From positions 1 through 64,000 of the forward strand of contig JAFLEF010000020.1 of NCBI GenBank assembly GCA_017309115.1: a stretch of 64,000 nucleotides of DNA, read 5' to 3'. The notes beneath the pieces are model-generated. The model made no database searches, had not been told where the DNA came from, and was given only the letters and a program-made list of their open reading frames with translations. This DNA is from Verrucomicrobiota bacterium. Lineage in GTDB: Bacteria; Verrucomicrobiota; Verrucomicrobiia; Limisphaerales; UBA9464. Position 1 is the first letter of the stretch, and each line of letters begins with the position of its first letter. The position numbers and the translations under genes were made by a program. Below are positions 1 to 12,034 of the stretch, in pieces.

Positions 1-142
1 GAACCGGTCATAGCTCGCCGAGGGCGCCCCCAGTCAACTCAGTACCGCCACTTCGCACTCCAAGCCAGTTTCTTTCACCATTAGCCTCCTCACAGGAGGT
101 GGGCGCTGTTTTCCTGTTTTCCAGATTAATCCCCTTCCCCCT
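1..142. other. Left-edge non-coding stretch
   Basis: No convincing coding sequence. The stretch downstream of the multicopper oxidase stop has a weak CCTCC/GGAGG hairpin near 92-106 without a T-run, so I do not call a terminator. Bases 111-143 (a CCTGTTTTCCAGATT-type sequence) resemble the start of the repeats found at 60.9 and 62.5 kb. Confidence 0.5.
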
Positions 143-2215
143 TCACGGCCTGGGAACGGAGCGAATGCGGTACTGCAGCGCGGGAGTGAAGGACGGCGGC
201 GGAATTACGTCGACGCGCTCGCCCGTGCCGGGAATCAACTGGCCCGCTGACCAAGACGACGCCTGCACGGAGGGAGCCGACTCCAGCCGGTAGGCCGCGT
301 TGGTCTCCGTGAGCACCCAGAATCTCAGATGATTGTTGGCCTCCGGATTCACCGCGGGATCCACCAGCCAGTTCAAATACGGCGACGGCGCGACCAACTG
401 CAGCGGACGCATCATGTCGTCGTCTTCGTGCTCCAGCAGATGACAATGAAAGATGTACCGACCCACCGTCGCCTGATCGAGATCCCGAGCGCTCGGAGAC
501 GTGTAGAAGATCGAATTGGTCGGCCAGGTCATGACAATCCGGGTCACCGAATAGGGCGCGGCCCGGACTACATCCTTAGGCCCGGATTCGAAGGCCGCAG
601 CCGGAACGGCATTGGTGCCAAGATACGTCGCGAGCGGCTTGAGCTGATCCGTCTGCCGATCGTTGATGTAGTTCACTACGGAGGGAGGCGGGTTGGTTCG
701 GCTCAGGGTTCCGCTGAAGCCGGCGAAGCGAATCCGGTCCACGACCCGGAAATCCAGCAGGTGAATATGGATCGGGTGGGCTTCGGATGTGAGATTGATG
801 AGCGACCAGACTTCGGTGCTGCCCGCTTCGGGAAATTCAGTGATCGGATCGTCAAAGAACGAAAGGTTCAGCAACGCGAACGGGGAACCTTCCGACGACA
901 GAAACGGCGGACCCGGGAACGGCAGTTCATTCGCGAGATCCAGAGTCACCTGGCGATTCACCGTGGCCTTCTCGACCATGCTGGCGGTGGTAACCCATTC
1001 GTTCGTGGGGATAATGACCGTCGGAATGACACTGGTGTCGGTCCCCTGCAGCGGCAGGATGACCCGGAACTGGAGCAGATTGGAAATCGCCGGGGCGGTG
1101 GCCGGGACCGCGTTGATCGTCTGGCTGACCAACGTCACGTTGGTTCCGGCGAAACCCGTAAAGTCCAGAATCACGTCCAAACGCTCTCCAGGCATCATGT
1201 TCAACGCCGTCGCGGTGACCGTCTGCTGCAGGAATCCGTCCTCGGTTCCGATCACATAGAAGGTCAGGTTCGTTCCATTCGGCGCCAGGGCATTCAATCC
1301 GAAGGTCCGGTAATTGGCACCATCGAGGATCCGGAAGCGATAGCGACGGGGCTCCACTTCGAGGTAGGGCATCACGACGCCATTGACCGTGGCGAGGTTG
1401 TGAAACGGAACGCCGTTGTAGAGCAGACTGGCCGGAAGGCAGTTGGTCTGGATGTCCCGATCCTGAAACACCAGAGGGATTTCATACGGTCCCTTCGGCA
1501 ACTGGAACTGGGACTCAAATCCGGGACTGGTCAGCAGATAGAATCCCTCGAGGCCGGCGTACACGTTGTTGGCGGTCAAGCCCACGGCGTGGTCGTGGTA
1601 CCACATCGTCTCGCCGTCGCCGTTGAGATCCCAATTATTGTAGAGGTACGTGTCACCGGATCCGCTGAAGAAGTCGTTGGTGGGATATCCGTCATACCGC
1701 GGCAGGGTGGCCGCACCGTGCAAGTGAACGACCGTTCGTACATTCTGATTGGTCACCCCGTGGAAGTTGGTGTTGGCCGGGAGCCAGGCGGGATATTGGG
1801 CCGGCAGAGCGTTGGTCCAGTTCACCAGAATGGGCACGTTAGTAATCGCGCGAATCGTCGGACCGGGATAGGTGCCTCCATAGCCCCAGACCTCGACCGG
1901 AGGCAAATCACGGTGAAACCGATGCTGGAAGGAAGTCATTGTCAGGTCGTACTCGGGCACGTTCTCGAACACGATCGACGGATCCCACGGGAGCCGGAAC
2001 TGGGCGTTGGTGCGCGCCGGAACGGCCACGGTCGGGATGGGAAGCGGATCGAGGAAGGGCGTGAGATTGGTGACCGCCAGGCAGTCCTCCGGCAGGCCGG
2101 GCGGTTTGGTGCCATGCTCTTCACCTTCGTGGGCGAGCGTCGGCAGGAGCAGTGCAAATCCCAACAGGAGCGTTAGCACGCCAAATCGGGGGATAATCCG
2201 GAAAGAAGGAATCAT
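143..2215 (-). CDS. Exported multicopper oxidase (laccase / CotA / bilirubin-oxidase type)
   Basis: A 690-residue protein from the ATG at 2215; an upstream TTG at 2260 is less likely because the signal peptide (about residues 5-28, hydrophobic, ending LPTLA) fits the ATG. The four copper-binding clusters of the family are present: HLHG at about 164-167, WYHDH at about 205-209, HPIHIH near 476, and HCHLLEH from H590 followed by EDDDM. The last is the type 1 site with an axial Met, as in spore-coat CotA. It should couple oxidation of phenols, bilirubin-like compounds or metals to reduction of oxygen to water outside the cytoplasm. It diverges from the phytase-like gene with a 306-bp gap. The natural substrate cannot be read from the sequence. 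Confidence 0.9.
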   Translation of the reverse strand: MIPSFRIIPRFGVLTLLLGFALLLPTLAHEGEEHGTKPPGLPEDCLAVTNLTPFLDPLPIPTVAVPARTNAQFRLPWDPSIVFENVPEYDLTMTSFQHRFHRDLPPVEVWGYGGTYPGPTIRAITNVPILVNWTNALPAQYPAWLPANTNFHGVTNQNVRTVVHLHGAATLPRYDGYPTNDFFSGSGDTYLYNNWDLNGDGETMWYHDHAVGLTANNVYAGLEGFYLLTSPGFESQFQLPKGPYEIPLVFQDRDIQTNCLPASLLYNGVPFHNLATVNGVVMPYLEVEPRRYRFRILDGANYRTFGLNALAPNGTNLTFYVIGTEDGFLQQTVTATALNMMPGERLDVILDFTGFAGTNVTLVSQTINAVPATAPAISNLLQFRVILPLQGTDTSVIPTVIIPTNEWVTTASMVEKATVNRQVTLDLANELPFPGPPFLSSEGSPFALLNLSFFDDPITEFPEAGSTEVWSLINLTSEAHPIHIHLLDFRVVDRIRFAGFSGTLSRTNPPPSVVNYINDRQTDQLKPLATYLGTNAVPAAAFESGPKDVVRAAPYSVTRIVMTWPTNSIFYTSPSARDLDQATVGRYIFHCHLLEHEDDDMMRPLQLVAPSPYLNWLVDPAVNPEANNHLRFWVLTETNAAYRLESAPSVQASSWSAGQLIPGTGERVDVIPPPSFTPALQYRIRSVPRP

Positions 2216-2442
2216 CGAAGGTTGGAGCAAAGGTTGAAGGAAGGGCGAGTGACGAAGCACCGCTTCGATCGGAGGTTTGGGTTCAAACGGAGCGAGGGAG
2301 TGATACGACCTCCGCTGGCGCCCGACAACGAATAGTCACAAGGAACGCTCGATCTTGGCCGTCGATTACAGCAGCAAGAACGGACCACGGTCCGGCAAAT
2401 GGGTCAGCCGAAGCCGACAGGGGGACACACAAGTTCACACAG

Positions 2443-2471
2443 TTGACGTCCTTTCGCCCAAATCCTGTAAC
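2443..2471 (+). promoter_or_regulatory. Candidate sigma-70 promoter for the phytase-like gene
   Basis: TTGACG at 2443-2448 and TGTAAC at 2466-2471 are separated by 17 bases and lie about 50 bases before the chosen ATG at 2522. The match is 5/6 and 4/6 to consensus. Prediction by eye only. Confidence 0.35.
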
Positions 2472-2521
2472 TCAACCCCTCTGTGCTGGGTAGGTTCCAG
2501 ATTCTTACTGTTCGTCCCCAC

Positions 2522-4012
2522 ATGAATTACTCCAAATCACTACTCACCCTGATGGCCTTGGCTCCAGCGACCCTCGTCGCCGCCGATTTCACCGGCTTCA
2601 TCAATCACGGTCTCGTCGGCGTCGGTCGCCTGTCCGCGAATTCCCTCGACCAAACCGGCCAGGATACCCTCGGAGGGGTCTTCTCCTCTCTGGTCGTCGA
2701 GACGGGTACCATCCAGGAATCGGGCGGCACCTTTACCGGAAAACTCTACGGATTACCCGACCGCGGATTCGGTGATGGCGCACAGGATTATCACGCGCGC
2801 ATTCAGACCTTTGATTTCTCGTTCACTCCGGCCTCTGGAGCCGGGCCGTTCCCGCAGACGCAAATCAACTTCTCCAACACCGGCACCAAGATCCTCAAAG
2901 ACTCTCAGGGCAATCCGTTCACTGGTTTTAATCCGGACTCCACCTTTACGGCGTTTCCCAAGTCGGCACCCGGCAGCCTCGGCGGTGGAAAGTTTAGTCT
3001 CGATGCGGAGGGTCTGGTCAAGCTGCCCAATGGAGACTGGATGATCAGCGACGAGTACGGCCCCAATGTGTACCGGTTCGACTCGTCTGGAAAACTTCTG
3101 GCCACTCTGCCGCTTCCTGCGTCATTTGTGCCGGAGCAACCCGCCGGCACAGTGAACTTCGATGCCAACATTGCCAATGCCAGCGGCCGACGGGGAAACC
3201 GCGGGATGGAGGGCCTATCGGTGTCCCCCGACGGCAATACGCTGTTCGCCATGTTGCAGAGCCCGCTCATGCAGGATGGCGGCGCCTCCAATAGCAGCAT
3301 CTACACCCGCATCCTTCAGTATGATCTGACCCCCGGCGCGGCCACCGAAGGTCAATTAACCGGCGAGTTCATCTATCAACTGGCCGTGGCCAACGGGCGG
3401 CACACCCCGCAAAGCGAAATTCTCGCCCTGAACGATCATCAACTTCTGGTCCTGGAGCGCGACAATCGCGGCTTGGGTGGAAGCGCGGGCGCGTCGGCCT
3501 ACAAGTACGTGAACGTGGTCGAACTCAATGGCGCGTCCAACGTGCTCGGCCTGGCTTATGACTTGGGTGTCGGCGATCCGGGACAGGTCAACCTGCCGAT
3601 CAATGGCGCCCTGCCCCCCGGAATAAACGCCGCCGAGAAACTGGAATTCGTGAATATGCTGAATCTCACGGAGCTGACCCAGTTTGGTCTGAACGCCGAT
3701 GCCAGCCGGAACTCGAATTCCCTGGCTGAGAAATGGGAAGGACTCGGACTCTTCCCCGCCACTGACACGCCGGAAGCGGATGATTTCTACCTTTTTGTGG
3801 GCAATGACAACGACTTCACCGCCTCCACGGTCATTCATAACGGCCAGGTCGTCGGCACCACGACGACCCAGGTGGACATGATGCTGCTGGCCTACCGGGT
3901 CAGCCTGCCAGGCGCCTCCGCCCAACCCGTGCCGGAAGCGTCGAGTGGACTCGCCATCGGAGTCCTGGCCTTGCTGGCGGGTTCCCGTTGGCGCCAGCGC
4001 CATCAGTCCTGA
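2522..4012 (+). CDS. Secreted phytase-like (esterase-like) beta-propeller protein with PEP-CTERM-like tail
   Basis: A 496-residue protein from the ATG at 2522, which begins a signal peptide (MNYSKSLLTLMALAP..., cleavage likely near AA-DF). The body resembles the 'esterase-like activity of phytase' family (Phytase-like, PF13449): blocks such as YGLPDRGFGDG near residue 75, DAEGLVKLPNGDWMISDEYG near 160 and RGMEGLSVSPDGNTLFAM near 230 are typical. The C-terminus has a PEP-CTERM-like sorting tail: VPE, a hydrophobic stretch (GLAIGVLALLAG) and a basic end (RWRQRHQS), implying handling by an exosortase encoded elsewhere. It probably acts on phosphorylated or ester substrates at the surface; phytase activity is unproven for this family. 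A strong terminator follows. Confidence 0.8.
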   Translation: MNYSKSLLTLMALAPATLVAADFTGFINHGLVGVGRLSANSLDQTGQDTLGGVFSSLVVETGTIQESGGTFTGKLYGLPDRGFGDGAQDYHARIQTFDFSFTPASGAGPFPQTQINFSNTGTKILKDSQGNPFTGFNPDSTFTAFPKSAPGSLGGGKFSLDAEGLVKLPNGDWMISDEYGPNVYRFDSSGKLLATLPLPASFVPEQPAGTVNFDANIANASGRRGNRGMEGLSVSPDGNTLFAMLQSPLMQDGGASNSSIYTRILQYDLTPGAATEGQLTGEFIYQLAVANGRHTPQSEILALNDHQLLVLERDNRGLGGSAGASAYKYVNVVELNGASNVLGLAYDLGVGDPGQVNLPINGALPPGINAAEKLEFVNMLNLTELTQFGLNADASRNSNSLAEKWEGLGLFPATDTPEADDFYLFVGNDNDFTASTVIHNGQVVGTTTTQVDMMLLAYRVSLPGASAQPVPEASSGLAIGVLALLAGSRWRQRHQS

Positions 4013-4057
4013 GGGGCTACCTCAGAACTATTGGCACGAACGCTCATCGCATCTCCA

Positions 4058-4088
4058 CCGGGCGCCCACGGGCGCCCGGTTTTTCTTT
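4058..4088 (+). terminator. Rho-independent terminator of the phytase-like gene
   Basis: A perfect 9-bp stem CCGGGCGCC (4058-4066) / GGCGCCCGG (4071-4079) with a 4-base loop, followed by a T-rich run at 4080-4088. It lies 46 bases after the stop codon. Confidence 0.85.
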
Positions 4089-4099
4089 TGGTCCACCCC

Positions 4100-4560
4100 A
4101 ACCCGATGGCGGGGCGACGCTCCGCGGAGCAGCTCGTGTGTGAAGGGTGACCGGTCGATTGGACGGGACGAGAGCGGCACCAGAGCCTCACCCTACCGGG
4201 AAGTGAAGGGGTGAGGGGTAAGTGGTGAGCTCAGGAATTCGTGCTCTTCGTTCGATTCGTGGTTTCCTCCGCGGACTCCGCGCTCTCCGCGGGAGATTCT
4301 CCGGTTTCTCAGGTGTCGTTGGTATAGCGGATGAGCTTGAGGGTTCGTTCGACGCGTCAATCGCCGGGACGAAAAGCGGTAGCTCCACTGCGTTGCGCGA
4401 CCGCACTCCAAACGCTTCGCGTGATGTCGACCCGGTGGAACTTCACCAGCGAAAGGTTAAGGGACGCGTGGGGGATTGGATGGCGCTTTCTGCCGTCAGC
4501 GGCTACGGGGCGGAGGGTGCGGACAGCCCGCCAGAGCCTCGCCCGACCCCTGTGCCGCCC
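4100..4560. repeat. Repeat-filled intergenic region without genes
   Basis: This gap holds degraded copies of three repeat types seen elsewhere in the window. Bases 4106-4200 match the ~100-bp palindromic family (GGGGCGACGCTCCGCGGAGC and a distal CTCACCCTACC). Bases 4255-4300 match the GCGGAG-type repeat (CTCCGCGCTCTCCGCGGGAG). Bases 4371-4412 (AAAAGCGGTAGCTCCACTGC...CGCACTCCAAA) resemble the element at 9001-9123. No reading frame here looks like a protein. Confidence 0.6.
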
Positions 4561-5853
4561 TCACGCCGCAGCTGACGGCAGCGTAAAGAAAAACGTAGTT
4601 CCGACATCGGGCTGCGACTGCGCCCACACTTTTCCGCCGTGTCGTTCCACAATGCGTCGCACATTGGCCAGGCCGATGCCGAGCCCCTCGAATTCGGACT
4701 CCGCGTGCAGTCGGCGAAACACTTCAAACAGGCTTTCCGCGCGGCTCATGTCAAAGCCCACCCCATTGTCCCGGATGAACAACTCCACCTCGCCCGACTC
4801 CGCACGATGGCGCCCGCCAATCTCCACCTCCGATGTAGCCCGAGTCCGGGAATACTTGAGGGCGTTGTCAATCAGGTTGGCCCACACCTGTCGCAAACAG
4901 GATTCGTCGGCAAACACCTCCGGCAGCGGATGAATGATCCAGCGCACCGCCCGACGCCCGAGGTCGGGCAGGAATTCCTGGCGAACCGTCTCAACCAACT
5001 GGGTGGTGTTGAGCGGCGACCGCTTCAAGGCATCCACGTCATTTCGCGATAGACTCAGCAGTCCGTCGATCAACCGGTTCATCCGTTCGATCGACCGCTT
5101 CACCTGTTCCAAACACTCCCGTCCCTCTCCGGACAAAACGGAGGCCCGATCCTCCTGCAACCAGCGGACGTAGCCGGACATGTTCCGTAGCGGCGCCCGC
5201 AGATCGTGGGACACCGAATAGGAGAACGCCTCCAACTCCCGATTCGCCATCGCCAATTCCGCGGTGCGCTGGGCGATTCGCTGCTCCAACGCGGAATTGA
5301 TCCTTCGCACCTCCGCCTCGGCTTCCTGCCGGGCCTTGATCGCCTGGACCAACGTCCGATTGGCATCCTCCAGCTGGACCAACTTGTCCTCGAGTTTCCG
5401 GATCAAGGCCTGATTGTATTCCTTGAGGAACACCTTTTCTGAGTCCGCCGTGGCCGCAGACTGGCGGGCCAGTTTTCCGGCCTGATGGTCCCGCAGCAGC
5501 CGCTGAATGTGCTCCAACAGAATCCGCGGCTCCTGAGGTTTTAGCAGAAAGGCATCGGCTCCCAAGCTAAGGGCAAACTCTTCGTCCTGCGGATCGGTAT
5601 ACGTGGCGGTGTAGAACAGGAACGGGATGTCCTGGAACTGCGGATCCGACCGCAGCCGCTTGCACAGGGAGAACCCATCCATGCCCGGCATGAGGATGTC
5701 GGACACCACGAGGTCAGGCCGATCCCGCGCCAGGCATTCCAGCGCCATCTCGCCGTTGTTCACGACCGCTGACTGGAGTCCCTCCGACTGCAGGATGGCT
5801 TCGAGTAGATACCGATTCGCCTCGTTGTCATCGACCACCAGAACTTTGCTCAT
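4561..5853 (-). CDS. Receiver-histidine kinase hybrid (REC, coiled coil, HisKA, HATPase)
   Basis: A 430-residue cytoplasmic signalling protein with no membrane segment. The N-terminal receiver (about 1-120) has acidic D8/D9, the phospho-acceptor D52 in SDILMPGMDG and K105 in LLKP. A coiled coil spans about 145-205. The HisKA H-box is SYSVSHDLRAPL with H216. The ATPase domain has the N-box near 326-330, DNGVGF (362-367) and GLGIGLA (390-396). This architecture lets it receive phosphate or protein-protein input and pass phosphate on through its own kinase core. It is the last gene of a three-gene minus-strand operon; its start lies 11 bases after the stop of the single-receiver gene. Confidence 0.92.
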   Translation of the reverse strand: MSKVLVVDDNEANRYLLEAILQSEGLQSAVVNNGEMALECLARDRPDLVVSDILMPGMDGFSLCKRLRSDPQFQDIPFLFYTATYTDPQDEEFALSLGADAFLLKPQEPRILLEHIQRLLRDHQAGKLARQSAATADSEKVFLKEYNQALIRKLEDKLVQLEDANRTLVQAIKARQEAEAEVRRINSALEQRIAQRTAELAMANRELEAFSYSVSHDLRAPLRNMSGYVRWLQEDRASVLSGEGRECLEQVKRSIERMNRLIDGLLSLSRNDVDALKRSPLNTTQLVETVRQEFLPDLGRRAVRWIIHPLPEVFADESCLRQVWANLIDNALKYSRTRATSEVEIGGRHRAESGEVELFIRDNGVGFDMSRAESLFEVFRRLHAESEFEGLGIGLANVRRIVERHGGKVWAQSQPDVGTTFFFTLPSAAA

Positions 5854-5864
5854 GGTCGGAGGGG

Positions 5865-6230
5865 TTAGGCGTTGAGGAAGGTAAAGATGTCGCGCATGAA
5901 GGTGTCTGGATTAATCGGCTTTTCCAAGTATCCCGTGCAGCCCGCTTCCATGACGCGTTCCCGATCGCCCACCATCGCGTAGGAGGTAACGGCCACAATG
6001 GGCATCTTGTTGAGACTCTCGTGGAGACGCATCCGCCGGGCGACTTCGTAGCCGTCCATGCCGGGCAGTTGAATGTCCAGCAGCACCAGCGAGGGCTTGA
6101 TCTGGTTGGCCATTTCAATGCCCGAAGGACCGTCGTGAGCCACGACCACCTGGCAGCCGTGTTTCTCCAAAATGAAACGGGCGAGATAGGCGTTCTGCTC
6201 GTTGTCTTCCAAAATGAGCACGGTTTTCAT
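5865..6230 (-). CDS. Single-domain CheY-like response regulator
   Basis: 121 residues, receiver domain only. The phosphorylation site is D52 (LLDIQLPGMDG), with acidic E8/D9, the switch T82 (AVTSYAM) and K104 (YLEKPI). There is no output domain, so it probably shuttles phosphate between the two kinases of the operon or to another target. Its ATG overlaps the stop codon of the upstream hybrid kinase (ATGA at 6227-6230), a sign of translational coupling. Confidence 0.93.
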   Translation of the reverse strand: MKTVLILEDNEQNAYLARFILEKHGCQVVVAHDGPSGIEMANQIKPSLVLLDIQLPGMDGYEVARRMRLHESLNKMPIVAVTSYAMVGDRERVMEAGCTGYLEKPINPDTFMRDIFTFLNA

Positions 6231-8863
6231 GGCTTGGCGCTGGGTTGAGCCGGGACAGTAAAGCTGAAAGTGCTGCCTTCCTGCCAGACACTTTCCACCT
6301 GCAATTGCCCGCCCAGCAATTTGACCAACCGATCACAGATCGCCAGTCCCAGACCGGTGCCTTCGTGGTGTCGGGTCAGTCCGGTCTCCACTTGGCGAAA
6401 CGGCTTGAACAGAATGTCCCGATGCTCCGGCTTGATGCCAATGCCGGTGTCGATCACGGCAAAAGTGACGTTCTGATCCCGTCGTTCACAACGCAGCCGA
6501 ATCCCGCCGCGTTCAGTGAACTTGATCGCGTTGTTGAGCAGGTTGATGAGGATCTGCTCCAACCGCCGACGATCACTCACCATCTCCCCGATGGTCTCAG
6601 CCATCTCCACCTGGATCGACAGCTGCTTCTTGACCGCCAGTGGCTCCACCATGCTCACCGCCCGGGTGACCACGTCCCGAATCGCCAAGGGACGCATCTG
6701 AATCTCCACCTGACCCGCCTCGATCTTGGAGATGTCGAGCACGTCATTGATCAGACTCAACAGGTGTCGGGCACTGTTCATCACCATGCCCAACTGTTTC
6801 TTTTGCTCGTCGTTCAGCGGACCCACCAGTCCCTGATGAATGATGCCGGTGAAGCCGAGAATGGAGTTCAACGGCGTGCGCAACTCGTGGGACATGGTCG
6901 CCAGAAAGGCCGACTTCACGCGATCGGCCGACTCGGCCATCTCCTTCGCCTCGGCCAATTCAGCAGTGCGCAGGAGCACCCGTAGTTCCAGATCGGAGTG
7001 AGCTTCGCGCAGGGCTCGTTCGGCGCGCTTGCGGTCCGTGACGTCCCGAATCACGCCGACCAGACACGGTTGACCGCCAATCTCGACGGGGTCGAAAGAA
7101 ATCAACGCGTCGCGGGAATCGCCGGACTTGGTTTTCAAACGGGTTTCAAAATCCCGCACGGAACCCTGCTCCTTTAGCCGGGCGGCCACGGCCGACAAAT
7201 CCTCGGGACGAATCCAAGTCAGTTCCGACGCCAACCGCCCCAGCACGTCCTCCCGGGCATATCCCAGCAACTGGCCGAAGCTGTGATTCACATCAAGAAT
7301 CCGGCCCTCCTCCCGGGTCAGCAGGCTGATGGCGTCCGGACTGTTCTGAAACACCTTGGAGAACTTTTCCTCGGATTCCCGCAGCGCGGACTCCATTCGG
7401 CGCCGTTCCTCGGACTCAAACACCAGGGCTACCAAGTCGGCCACGGAGGCGGCCAGCGTCTGCTCCTCCGCGGTCCAGCGCCGCGGGCTGCCGACATGCT
7501 CCAGACAGACGATCCCCGCCATGCCCCGGCGGGAGCGCACCCCGACATCGAGCAGGGACGTCACCCCGAAGGGCTTGAGATACACCTCGGCAAGTTCACG
7601 TGTCCGGGGATCGGTCTGGGCCTCATCCGCAGCCAAGGTGCGGGAGACGGACAACGCCTCGTAGTAACGGGGATACTGCCGCACTTCGAGTCGGTGACCT
7701 TCCTCGAACACCTTGGTGGTACGCCGATACAGAGTGCGGCAGGTAAACACCGTTTGGTCCGGAGCAAAGGCCCAGATACTGGTGCGCTCGACTTGGAGCG
7801 ACTCCGCGAGATTGCGAGCGACCTGAGCGAGATTCACGACCTCGCCCGACCACAACTCCCGGCTGAGATCGAGCAGCAGATTCTGGTTCCGAACGGTCTG
7901 CTCAGCTTCCTTCAGCTGTTCTTCCTGAATCTTCGCCTGGTGTTCCCGGACCTGGATCGCGAGGAATCGATTTCGAACCAACGCCAGCGCGAGCAACCCC
8001 AGCAGACCGCCCCCGCTCCAGAGCAAAATTCGCTTCCATCGTTCAGCCGTCGCCGCCGAACCGTCGAGACGCACCCAGCGGTCATGAATGCGCCGCCGTT
8101 CCTCCGGCGTGATGCTGGCGAGCGCTTTGTTCAGGATGCCCAGCAACTCCGGCCAATCGCTGCGGACGGAAATTCCCAAGTCGTAGGTGAAGCCCACCTG
8201 GCCGGAGATCTTCAGATTCGAGATTCCCTCCGTCTCCATCCACCACGTCGCCACCGGCAGCTCGGAAATGAAGGCATCCGCCAAGCCGAACGAAACCTTG
8301 CGTAGGCCGGTGATCGGATCCGGCACCAGATCCAAAATCAGTTCCGGATGTTCCCTCCGCAGGAATTCTTCCACGGCCCAGCCCTGTACGACCGCCACCC
8401 GACTGCCCATCAACTGACTGAGCTTCAGGTCCTCGTAGACGCTGCGGCGGGTGATGATGTAGGTCGGCAGCGAGAGAAAGGTCGGGGTGAAGGCCCAGAA
8501 CTTTCGTCGTTCGGAAGTTTCAGTGGAGGCGGGAATGACGTCGGCGCCGCGCTTTTCGGGATCCAGTTCCTGCCATTGCTCCGGAGTCAGGCGAACCACC
8601 TGGAAGGAATAGCCCAGTCGGCTTTCGAGAATCCGGAAGTACTCGGCGGTGATGCCCTGGAACCGTCCCTCGGCGTCGAAGTACTCGATGGGCTGGTAGT
8701 GCGCCGTGGGGGCCAGCCGAATCCCGGGATGGGCATCCAGCCAGCGGCGCTCGGCAGGCGACAGCAACTCCACTTGGACCGGTTCAACGGTTCGGTCTCC
8801 GGCGATTCCCGCGCCGGCGGCCAGCAGTCCCACGATGCCCCACGCCCATCTCCACAATACCAT
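6227..8863 (-). CDS. Membrane sensor histidine kinase with periplasmic binding, GAF and PAS domains
   Basis: An 878-residue kinase from the ATG at 8863; that start gives an N-terminal hydrophobic segment (MVLWRWAWGIVGLLAAGAG). Order: bacterial periplasmic solute-binding protein-like domain (SBP_bac_3 type, about 30-265), one clear membrane helix (about 278-297), coiled coil, GAF-like domain (about 335-485), PAS domain (about 500-610), HisKA with H659 in MSHELRTPL, and HATPase (N-box near 778, DTGIGI near 805, GTGLGLA near 836). It lacks a fused receiver; the next two genes supply two. The binding domain suggests sensing of a small solute such as an amino acid, but the ligand is not evident. 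First gene of the operon. Confidence 0.92.
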   Translation of the reverse strand: MVLWRWAWGIVGLLAAGAGIAGDRTVEPVQVELLSPAERRWLDAHPGIRLAPTAHYQPIEYFDAEGRFQGITAEYFRILESRLGYSFQVVRLTPEQWQELDPEKRGADVIPASTETSERRKFWAFTPTFLSLPTYIITRRSVYEDLKLSQLMGSRVAVVQGWAVEEFLRREHPELILDLVPDPITGLRKVSFGLADAFISELPVATWWMETEGISNLKISGQVGFTYDLGISVRSDWPELLGILNKALASITPEERRRIHDRWVRLDGSAATAERWKRILLWSGGGLLGLLALALVRNRFLAIQVREHQAKIQEEQLKEAEQTVRNQNLLLDLSRELWSGEVVNLAQVARNLAESLQVERTSIWAFAPDQTVFTCRTLYRRTTKVFEEGHRLEVRQYPRYYEALSVSRTLAADEAQTDPRTRELAEVYLKPFGVTSLLDVGVRSRRGMAGIVCLEHVGSPRRWTAEEQTLAASVADLVALVFESEERRRMESALRESEEKFSKVFQNSPDAISLLTREEGRILDVNHSFGQLLGYAREDVLGRLASELTWIRPEDLSAVAARLKEQGSVRDFETRLKTKSGDSRDALISFDPVEIGGQPCLVGVIRDVTDRKRAERALREAHSDLELRVLLRTAELAEAKEMAESADRVKSAFLATMSHELRTPLNSILGFTGIIHQGLVGPLNDEQKKQLGMVMNSARHLLSLINDVLDISKIEAGQVEIQMRPLAIRDVVTRAVSMVEPLAVKKQLSIQVEMAETIGEMVSDRRRLEQILINLLNNAIKFTERGGIRLRCERRDQNVTFAVIDTGIGIKPEHRDILFKPFRQVETGLTRHHEGTGLGLAICDRLVKLLGGQLQVESVWQEGSTFSFTVPAQPSAKP

Positions 8864-9000
8864 TCCAATCCCTTCGTTGGGTCCAAACAAAGCACGGACC
8901 CAACCAGCGGATTGGGTTCGGCTCGCTGGACCGGCGAAGGCTACGGGGAGAAGCCTCCGGGTCAATTCGGAACCCCGACGAACGAACGCGGAGGCTTCTT

Positions 9001-9123
9001 TGGACTGCGGTAGACTTCTGCCGCTTTGGTATTGGTCTCACGCATCAACCAGCGAGACGCAACACCGATACCTGGACCCTCGCCCGCCCGAAACCAAAGC
9101 GGCAGAAAGTCTGCCGCAGTCCA
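9001..9123. repeat. Long imperfect inverted repeat between the kinase and uvrA
   Basis: The left arm 9001-9030 begins TGGACTGCGGTAGACTTCTG and the right arm 9093-9123 ends CTGCCGCAGTCCA. They are reverse complements except for one mismatch and one extra base, with a 62-base interior. A second short hairpin (GAAGCCTCCG 8950-8959 / CGGAGGCTTC 8989-8998) lies beside it. The whole 346-base gap 8864-9209 contains no gene. The element looks like a palindromic mobile remnant (MITE- or REP-like). Confidence 0.75.
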
Positions 9124-9209
9124 AATCAATCCAAGCCCCCCAACCCGTTCCTCCCAATTCCTCGGGCCAAAGGTTGCAGCCCGCTTCGACCCGGCTACAT
9201 CTTCGCCCT

Positions 9210-11984
<2,775 letters not shown>

Positions 11985-12034
11985 CCGTTCGAACGGCCCG
12001 CCAAACTTGCCGTTCGAACGACGACTGCGGCGAC

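Noticed and set aside
329..2176. 615-residue plus-strand frame opposite the multicopper oxidase
   Set aside because: Antisense shadow: Arg/Gly/His-rich, no motif, and the copper-binding residues of the minus-strand gene explain the DNA.
4193..4411. Two minus-strand 72-residue frames in the repeat region
   Set aside because: They translate the GCGGAG-type and palindromic repeats; the residues mirror repeat periodicity.
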